In this document: in pieces, positions 59,228 through 64,000 of the stretch
How positions within the stretch are numbered: the first letter of the stretch is position 1
Layout: every line of letters begins with the position of its first letter
NCBI GenBank assembly: GCA_965202955.1
Contig: OZ241871.1
Span: forward strand, 3,534,001 to 3,598,000
Length of the DNA: 64,000 bases
From: Bin5 sp034422415
GTDB taxonomy: Bacteria; Chloroflexota; Anaerolineae; Caldilineales; Caldilineaceae
Reading direction: 5' to 3'
Program-made: the position numbers and the translations under genes
Notes under the pieces: generated by a model
Told to the model about the DNA's origin: nothing
What the model saw: only the letters and a program-made list of their open reading frames with translations
Databases searched by the model: none

Positions 59228-61777
59228 GTGAAACGCTCCAGACGCAAGCCCATGAACCCGATAACCGTCATCCTCGTCCTCGCTGTCCTCTTTGTCCTCA
59301 TTCTCCTCAGCGGCGGGCTGATCATCTACATCTACTGGTGGCTGGTCCAGCGGCCGGCGCCCCAACACGAAGGCGAACTGGACCTGCCGGAACTGGACGG
59401 GGCGGTTGAAGTCCTGCGCGATAAGCACGGCATTCCCCATCTCTTCGCCCAGACCGAGGCCGATCTGTGGCGGGCGCAAGGGTTCGTCCACGCCCAGGAC
59501 CGGCTCTGGCAGATGGAGCAAAACCGGAGGGTTGCCCACGGCCGCCTGTCCGAGCTGTTCGGCGAGGTCGCGCTCGACGCCGATCGTTTCAGCCGCATCG
59601 TAGGCTTCCGTCGCGCCGCCGAAGCGGATCTGGCTGCGCTCGACGAAGAGACCACGAGGATCCTCAACCACTATTGTGAAGGGGTCAACGCCTACATCCG
59701 CAGCCGTCGCGGCAGATTGGCCGCAGAGTTCAACCTTCTCCGCCGCCAGCCGCAGCCGTGGTCTCCGCTGGACATCCTCGCCTTCGGCAAGATGATGGCC
59801 TGGAGTCTCTGTATCAACTGGGAGAGCGAGCTGGTCCGCGTCCAGCTCGCGGCCAAGCTGGATGCTACCCTTGCCGCCGACCTGGAGCCGGACTATCCCG
59901 CCGCCAATCCTGCCGTGACCGAAGGAGCCGGCAGCGCAGAGTCGCTGCGCATGCTGCATACCGCCGGCCTCATGCTCAGCGAATACGAGCAGCTCAAGGA
60001 GTGGTTGCCGTTCGGCGGCGAGGGCATGGGCCAGGGCAGCAATGCCTGGGCCGTTTCCGCCGCCAAGACGACCACCGGCCGTCCCATTCTCTGCAACGAC
60101 CCCCACCTCGTGATGACTATGCCCGGCTCCTGGTACGAAATGCACCTCTCGTGCACGCCGGACGGCTCGCACGAACCTGAACTCCACGTCAGCGGGGCCT
60201 CCTTCGCCGGCGCCCCCGGCATCATCATCGGCCACAACGAACAGATCGCCTGGGGCATGACCAATGCCTTCCCCGATGTCCAGGACCTCTACATCGAGCG
60301 CCCGCACCCCCACAACGGGTCCGGCAAGCCCCCCCGCTTCGAATACGAGGGCGAATGGGAGGAGGCAACCGTCATCCGCGAGGAGATATTCCTCCGCAAC
60401 CGCACCCATCCCCACGTCGAAGAGGTCGCGATCACCCGCCACGGTCCTCTGTTGAGCGGTCTCCTCAATCCGCAGACTGCGCCTGAAGGCTTCCCCGACG
60501 ACCCCGCTCTGACCATCGCCCCCCTTTCCCTCCGCTGGATCGGCCACGACCCGGGCAAGGTGATTCGGGCCGTCCTGCGTGTCAACCGCGCCCGCAACTG
60601 GCAGGAGTTCGACGAAGCGCTGGCCGACTGGACCGCGCCTTCCCAGGTCTTCGTCTACGCCGACCGCGAAGGCAGCGTCGCTACCCGCCTCGCCGGCGCC
60701 GTCCCTATCCGCCGCAACGGCAATGGCCTGGTTCCCGTACCCGGCTGGTGCAAGGAGTACGAATGGGTCGGGCTGATCCCGGAAGATGAGCTGCCCCGGC
60801 TCCTGAACCCGTCCAGCGGTCTCGTAGTAACCGCAAACAACAAGATCACCGGCGACGACTACCCCTACGTTCTCACCTTCGAGACGATGCCCGGCTGGCG
60901 AGCCAGGCGCATAGAGGAGATGCTGGGGCAGAAAAAACGGCTCTCGCTGCGCGACATGGAGCAGATTCAACTCGATGTGACCAGCCTCTACGCCGAGGCG
61001 CTGACCCCTCTGCTGACCCGCCACCTCAGCGACGACCCTTACGTGCGCGTAGCTGTCAATATGCTCCAGGACTGGGGCTACCGCATGGATCAGGAGAGCG
61101 GGGCCGCCCTCGTCTTTCGCTATACACTCCTCCACCTTCTGGATCTGGTCTTTGGACAGAAGCTTGGCAAGACGGCCGAGGCCTATCTGGGCAAAGGCAA
61201 CAGTCCGCTCTTTCTCATCAACGGCTTCATGCTGCGCGCCGAGACGCGTCTCCTCGAGCTGCTGCGAGACCACGAAGAGTCGCCCTGGTATACCGACGCC
61301 GTCTCCGGCCGCCGCCGTTCAAGAGAGGAGTTGATCGAGGACGCGCTCAAACTGGCCGTACATCGACTGCGCCGCGAGGTGGACCCGACCCCGCGCAAAT
61401 GGGCCTACGGCAAAATGCACCAGGTCCGCTACAGCCATACGCTCGGCAGCGCGCCCATCCTCGGCTGGCTCTTCAATCGCGGCCCCTACCCCATCGGCGG
61501 CGACGGCACCACCCCCAACCAGACCGGGTCCATGCCTGAGCTGCCTCCCGGTCTCGTGCAGGTACATGCCGGCTACAGACAGATTCTCGACATCGGCAAC
61601 TGGGACGCCGCCCTGGGCGTCACCGCCAGCGGCCAGTCCGGCCATCCTGTCAGCCGCAACTACGCCGACCAGATCCCCATGTGGCTCGAAGGCGCCTACC
61701 ACAAGATGCCTTGGAGCCGGTCCGCCGTTGAAGCGGTTGCCCGGCATCGTCTCCTGCTGCGAGGCAGGCACAGTTGA
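59228..61777 (+). CDS. Penicillin acylase family (Ntn-hydrolase) protein
   Basis: An 849-residue pro-enzyme. Residues 10-40 form a membrane anchor (PITVILVLAVLFVLILLSGGLIIYIYWW), so the catalytic part is outside the cytoplasm. The A-chain region contains EVLRDKHGIPHLFAQTEADLWRAQGFVHAQDRLWQMEQNRR. Autocleavage would expose Ser271 in GQGSNAWAVSAAKTTTGRP, the N-terminal nucleophile of the B chain. LCNDPHLVMTMPGSWYEMHL and the Asn region VVTANNKITGDDYPY supply other active-site parts. Family members hydrolyse amides such as penicillins or acyl-homoserine lactones; the true substrate is unknown. The GTG start (59228) could be replaced by ATG 59252. Confidence 0.92.
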   Translation: MKRSRRKPMNPITVILVLAVLFVLILLSGGLIIYIYWWLVQRPAPQHEGELDLPELDGAVEVLRDKHGIPHLFAQTEADLWRAQGFVHAQDRLWQMEQNRRVAHGRLSELFGEVALDADRFSRIVGFRRAAEADLAALDEETTRILNHYCEGVNAYIRSRRGRLAAEFNLLRRQPQPWSPLDILAFGKMMAWSLCINWESELVRVQLAAKLDATLAADLEPDYPAANPAVTEGAGSAESLRMLHTAGLMLSEYEQLKEWLPFGGEGMGQGSNAWAVSAAKTTTGRPILCNDPHLVMTMPGSWYEMHLSCTPDGSHEPELHVSGASFAGAPGIIIGHNEQIAWGMTNAFPDVQDLYIERPHPHNGSGKPPRFEYEGEWEEATVIREEIFLRNRTHPHVEEVAITRHGPLLSGLLNPQTAPEGFPDDPALTIAPLSLRWIGHDPGKVIRAVLRVNRARNWQEFDEALADWTAPSQVFVYADREGSVATRLAGAVPIRRNGNGLVPVPGWCKEYEWVGLIPEDELPRLLNPSSGLVVTANNKITGDDYPYVLTFETMPGWRARRIEEMLGQKKRLSLRDMEQIQLDVTSLYAEALTPLLTRHLSDDPYVRVAVNMLQDWGYRMDQESGAALVFRYTLLHLLDLVFGQKLGKTAEAYLGKGNSPLFLINGFMLRAETRLLELLRDHEESPWYTDAVSGRRRSREELIEDALKLAVHRLRREVDPTPRKWAYGKMHQVRYSHTLGSAPILGWLFNRGPYPIGGDGTTPNQTGSMPELPPGLVQVHAGYRQILDIGNWDAALGVTASGQSGHPVSRNYADQIPMWLEGAYHKMPWSRSAVEAVARHRLLLRGRHS

Positions 61778-61823
61778 AACAGTTGCCGAGCAGTTGGGCG
61801 CCTGTTTCCTTCTCTCCGCCCGC

Positions 61824-62726
61824 ATGAAGATCTCGTCACTTCGCGGCTACCTGTACGCGCTCCTCGCCTACGGGACCTGGGGCTTCCTTCCCATCTACTG
61901 GAAGCAGCTGCAGGACCTGCCCGTGCTGGAAACGCTTGCCCACCGTCTGGTCTGGACGGCGGTCACCATGCTCCTCCTTCTCACCGTTCTGCGAGATCGT
62001 ACCTGGCTACACCAACTGAGGCGCTCGCCCCGCACCCTCCTGCTCTTGTGCGCCGCCTCCCTCCTCACCTTCGTCAACTGGTTCACCTACATGTGGGCCG
62101 TTAACACCGGCTATGTCGCCCGCATCAGCCTCGGCTATTTCATTAACCCTCTCCTCAGCGTTCTGCTCGCCGGCCTTTTTCTCGGCGAACGTCTGCGCGG
62201 CGGCCAGAAAACGGCCGTTCTCGTCGCTGCTGCCGGCGTCCTCTACCTGACGCTCAGCCGCGGCGAGCTGCCCTGGATCGCGCTCTCGCTGGCCTCTACC
62301 TTCGGCATCTATGGGGTGATCAGAAAAAAGATCGACCTGAGCGGCCCACAGGGCTTTGGTTCCGAAATGGTCCTCATGCTGGGGCCCGCCCTGCTCATCC
62401 TGCTGTTCACCGGCCAACAGGGCGGCGGCGCAATGACAGGCGGCGGCTGGGTCCGTATCGCCCTACTGCTCGGGACCGGTGTCGTCTCCGCCATTCCCCT
62501 CGTCAGCTTCGGCGCAGCCGCCCGCCTTATCCGCCTATCGACTCTCGGGCTGATGCAGTACCTCGCCCCTTCCACCCAGTTCCTCCTCGGCGTCTTCCTC
62601 TACAGAGAACCCTTCACCACCGCCGATCTCGTCGGCTACGCCTTCATCTGGGCCGCCCTCCTCATCTACTCCCTCGAAGGCCTCCTGAACGCCCGCAGAT
62701 CGCCCCGCATCGGCTACGCCGCCTGA
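61824..62726 (+). CDS. rarD: EamA-family transporter RarD
   Basis: A 300-residue protein with about ten spans of the drug/metabolite transporter superfamily. YLYALLAYGTWGFLPIYWKQL is the RarD-type beginning. ILVLETLAHRLVW-like (here DLPVLETLAHRLVWTAV), NWFTYMWAVNTGYVARISLGYFINPLLSVLLAGLFLGERL, and GLMQYLAPSTQFLLGVFLYREPF are the duplicated EamA signatures. The substrate is uncertain (chloramphenicol sensitivity in relatives). The start at 61824 is the first ATG preceding the conserved region; the frame extends upstream inside the acylase gene. The downstream 279 bases up to the valS promoter hold no gene that I can support. Confidence 0.92.
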   Translation: MKISSLRGYLYALLAYGTWGFLPIYWKQLQDLPVLETLAHRLVWTAVTMLLLLTVLRDRTWLHQLRRSPRTLLLLCAASLLTFVNWFTYMWAVNTGYVARISLGYFINPLLSVLLAGLFLGERLRGGQKTAVLVAAAGVLYLTLSRGELPWIALSLASTFGIYGVIRKKIDLSGPQGFGSEMVLMLGPALLILLFTGQQGGGAMTGGGWVRIALLLGTGVVSAIPLVSFGAAARLIRLSTLGLMQYLAPSTQFLLGVFLYREPFTTADLVGYAFIWAALLIYSLEGLLNARRSPRIGYAA

Positions 62727-62934
62727 AAAATGCAACTACGTCCAACTTCAATAGTAGATGGGTCTAAGCACAGACTTACCCCATGCGCCACACCTGGGAT
62801 TGCAAATAAATATTTTATCAGTGAAAGATTTGCACGCGCTACGGCATACCTGCCAGGCATTTCGCTCCTTCCCCTTTCTTGTCCTATGCCATAGCCCCCA
62901 CTTGCCTCCTTTTCCTGAAAAATGGCACATAAGA

Positions 62935-62964
62935 CACTCGTAAACGCTCGTAAACACTCGTATG
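62935..62964 (+). repeat. 10-bp tandem repeat, three copies
   Basis: CACTCGTAAA, CGCTCGTAAA and CACTCGTATG stand directly in tandem about 40 bases upstream of the valS promoter. They could be a factor-binding array or slippage product; no dyad symmetry is evident within the unit. Confidence 0.7.
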
Positions 62965-63005
62965 ACTTCCCGGCGTAGGCTCGCAAACACTGCAGGCCGA
63001 AAGAA

Positions 63006-63034
63006 TTGACAACGCCAAGCGCCCGCTATACACT
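63006..63034 (+). promoter_or_regulatory. Sigma-A promoter of the valS leader
   Basis: Perfect TTGACA (63006-63011), a 17-bp spacer and TACACT (63029-63034). Transcription would start near 63041, giving a leader of about 340 bases that carries the T-box. Confidence 0.65.
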
Positions 63035-63040
63035 ACACCC

Positions 63041-63340
63041 AATTCATCAAGACAGGCAGCGCACCGGAGGAGTACCCGCGCCTGCACACGACAGAGAGAC
63101 GCCCCCGCGGCTGAAAGCGGCGTCCGTGACCGCAGCGCACTGAGGACTCCGTCCTCTTCGGGGAATGTCGCCGGGAAGGCTGGGAGAGCGAAGACAGGCA
63201 GCACCTAACTCTCCCCGGGTCCGCCCGTTAACGCGGCAAAGAGAGCAGACAGCCTTTGAAGATGAAGCAAAGGCTGCCGGCTAACCAAGGTGGTACCGCG
63301 GAGTCATTTCGTCCTTTGGATGAAATGGCTCTTCTTGTTC
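63041..63340 (+). promoter_or_regulatory. T-box riboswitch controlling valS
   Basis: The conserved T-box sequence AAGGTGGTACCGCGGA is at 63287-63302; its TGGT would pair with the ACCA end of uncharged tRNA. Stem I is recognisable: GGAGGAGTA near 63066-63074 supplies the AGTA motif, CAGAGAG near 63091 the GA motif, and a long hairpin GACGCC...CTGAAAG...GGCGTC the distal part. The basal pairing (CCGGAGG with TCTTCGG, seven pairs including wobbles) leaves a GTC valine codon at 63151-63153 as the likely specifier. The competing terminator is GAGTCATTTC...GAAATGGCTC followed by TTCTTGTT (63301-63339). Low charged tRNA-Val should turn valS on. Confidence 0.9.
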
Positions 63341-63355
63341 CGGCCTCTAGGCCGG
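63340..63355 (+). other. Second hairpin after the T-box terminator
   Basis: CCGGCC-TCTA-GGCCGG forms a 6-bp perfect GC stem just upstream of the valS ribosome-binding region. It lacks a T tract. It may affect mRNA stability or translation. Confidence 0.5.
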
Positions 63356-63379
63356 GACGGCACCCAAAGGCAAAATCGC

Positions 63380-64000
63380 ATGACACAGCAGATGCCCAAA
63401 GTCTACGAACCCCGCGAATGGGAGGAGAAGCTGTACGAATGGTGGGAGTCGGAAGGCTTCTTCCGCCCCGAACAGCAGATCGAGAGCGGTTTGGCCGACC
63501 CTGACGCCCCACCCTTCGTCATATCGATGCCGCCTCCCAACGTCACCGGCGTCCTCCACCTTGGCCACGCAATCACCAGCGCCATCGAAGATATGCTCAT
63601 CCGATATAACCGCATGGCCGGCCGACCCACCCTGTGGGTGCCCGGCACCGACCACGCCGGCATCGCCACCCAGAACGTGGTCGAACGTAAACTGGCCGAA
63701 AACGGCGCCACCCGCCATGACCTGGGACGCGAACGCTTCCTGCAGGAGGTCTGGGCCTGGAAGGACGAATACCACGCCCAGATCAGCGGCCAGCAGCGCC
63801 GCATGGGCATCTCCTGCGACTGGAGTCGCGAGCGCTTCACCCTCGATGACGGCCTCAGCGAAGCCGTGCTCGAGGCCTTCATTCGCCTCTACAACGACGA
63901 CCTTATCTACCGCGGCAACTATCTTGTCAACTGGTGCCCCCGCTGCGAAAGCGCCATCAGCGACCTCGAAGTCGAGCATGAGCCAATCGAAGGCAAGCTC
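63380..64000 (+). CDS. valS: Valyl-tRNA synthetase, 5' part (cut by window end)
   Basis: The frame opens at ATG 63380 and stays open to the window end (207 codons). It attaches valine to tRNA-Val. The N-terminus MTQQMPKVYEPREWEEKLYE is normal for ValRS. The class I signature HIGH box is HLGH in PPPNVTGVLHLGHAITSAI. WVPGTDHAGIATQNVVER, MGISCDWSRERFTLDD and NYLVNWCPRCESAISDLEVEHE, a ValRS-specific block leading into the editing domain, follow. AAAGGCAAAATCGC precedes the ATG. Expression should be governed by the T-box immediately upstream. Confidence 0.97.
   Translation, partial: MTQQMPKVYEPREWEEKLYEWWESEGFFRPEQQIESGLADPDAPPFVISMPPPNVTGVLHLGHAITSAIEDMLIRYNRMAGRPTLWVPGTDHAGIATQNVVERKLAENGATRHDLGRERFLQEVWAWKDEYHAQISGQQRRMGISCDWSRERFTLDDGLSEAVLEAFIRLYNDDLIYRGNYLVNWCPRCESAISDLEVEHEPIEGKL

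Noticed and set aside
59210..61273. 687-codon open frame on the reverse strand across the acylase gene
   Set aside because: It is the antisense shadow of the penicillin acylase gene caused by GC-rich codon use; the forward product has clear family motifs and the reverse one is an unstructured Arg/Gly/Val-rich sequence.
62714..62990. Reverse-strand ORFs of 80-90 codons between rarD and valS
   Set aside because: Two alternative frames are equally open, neither has a credible RBS or recognisable sequence, and they run against the valS promoter region.

Overview
This GC-rich window reads like a chromosomal segment of a heterotrophic Chloroflexota bacterium, most plausibly Anaerolineae or Caldilineae. 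That placement is an inference. It rests on a large secreted protein with a Thr/Pro linker and a C-terminal FLPVVKREE tail of a type I associate with Chloroflexota, on a T-box leader in front of valS, on degenerate heptamer repeats, and on the overall mix of Gfo/Idh/MocA dehydrogenases, LplB/LplC-type sugar permeases and housekeeping genes. I see no transposase, integrase, phage gene, CRISPR array or rRNA. Both window edges cut genes: proS at the left and valS at the right.

Layout. 1-7.6 kb: the proS 3' part, a tandem-GNAT acetyltransferase, a reverse-strand group (HpcH/HpaI aldolase, sarcosine-oxidase-like flavoenzyme, purine nucleoside phosphorylase), an MFS exporter and a DUF6504-like protein. 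7.6-10.7 kb: a 1017-aa membrane-anchored glycosidase-like protein. 11.1-24.5 kb: a long reverse-strand myo-inositol catabolic cluster. It runs from a good promoter at 24.5 kb through a DinB-like gene, iolB, iolC, iolE, an SDR, an iolG-like gene, iolD, an Uma2-type nuclease gene, iolA/mmsA and three more Gfo/Idh dehydrogenases, the last being a classical iolG. It covers the path from inositol to acetyl-CoA except for a recognised IolJ aldolase, and it has no transporter or regulator inside. 24.9-27 kb: a second DinB paralogue, a P-loop kinase-like protein and a PP2C phosphatase.

27-35 kb: an enolase-superfamily sugar-acid dehydratase, a quinone-reductase-like MDR, a low-molecular-weight phosphatase, a methyltransferase, a double-domain 6-phosphofructokinase of eukaryote-like design, and a metallo-beta-lactamase-fold protein coupled to a membrane TPR protein. 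35.3 kb: tRNA-Arg(TCT) followed by a perfect palindrome. 35.6-37.5 kb: a ThuA/Gfo-Idh pair. 37.9-46.1 kb: maf, rsgA, a PcrA/UvrD helicase, an AI-2E-family permease fused in frame to mannose-6-phosphate isomerase, a nitroreductase, the collapsed remnant of a dihydropyrimidinase gene, and an AlkA-like glycosylase. 46.9-49.5 kb: carD behind a long leader, an M55 D-aminopeptidase and an RmlD-like reductase.

49.8-55.2 kb: a PhyH-like dioxygenase, a sugar ABC importer (binding protein and two permeases, no ATPase) with a strong hairpin after the binding-protein gene, and a DapA/NanA-family lyase. 55.4-57.9 kb: a pyrF-pyrE fusion overlapping pyrD. 57.9-64 kb: queA, divergent from a penicillin-acylase-family hydrolase, then rarD, and finally a promoter and T-box riboswitch leading into valS.

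The most noteworthy items are the duplicated/fused PFK with a dead second active site, the permease-ManA fusion, the dihydropyrimidinase deletion pseudogene, the T-box, the inositol cluster with its embedded nuclease gene, and the MBL protein with an altered metal motif. None of them is proven to be an undescribed system from sequence alone.
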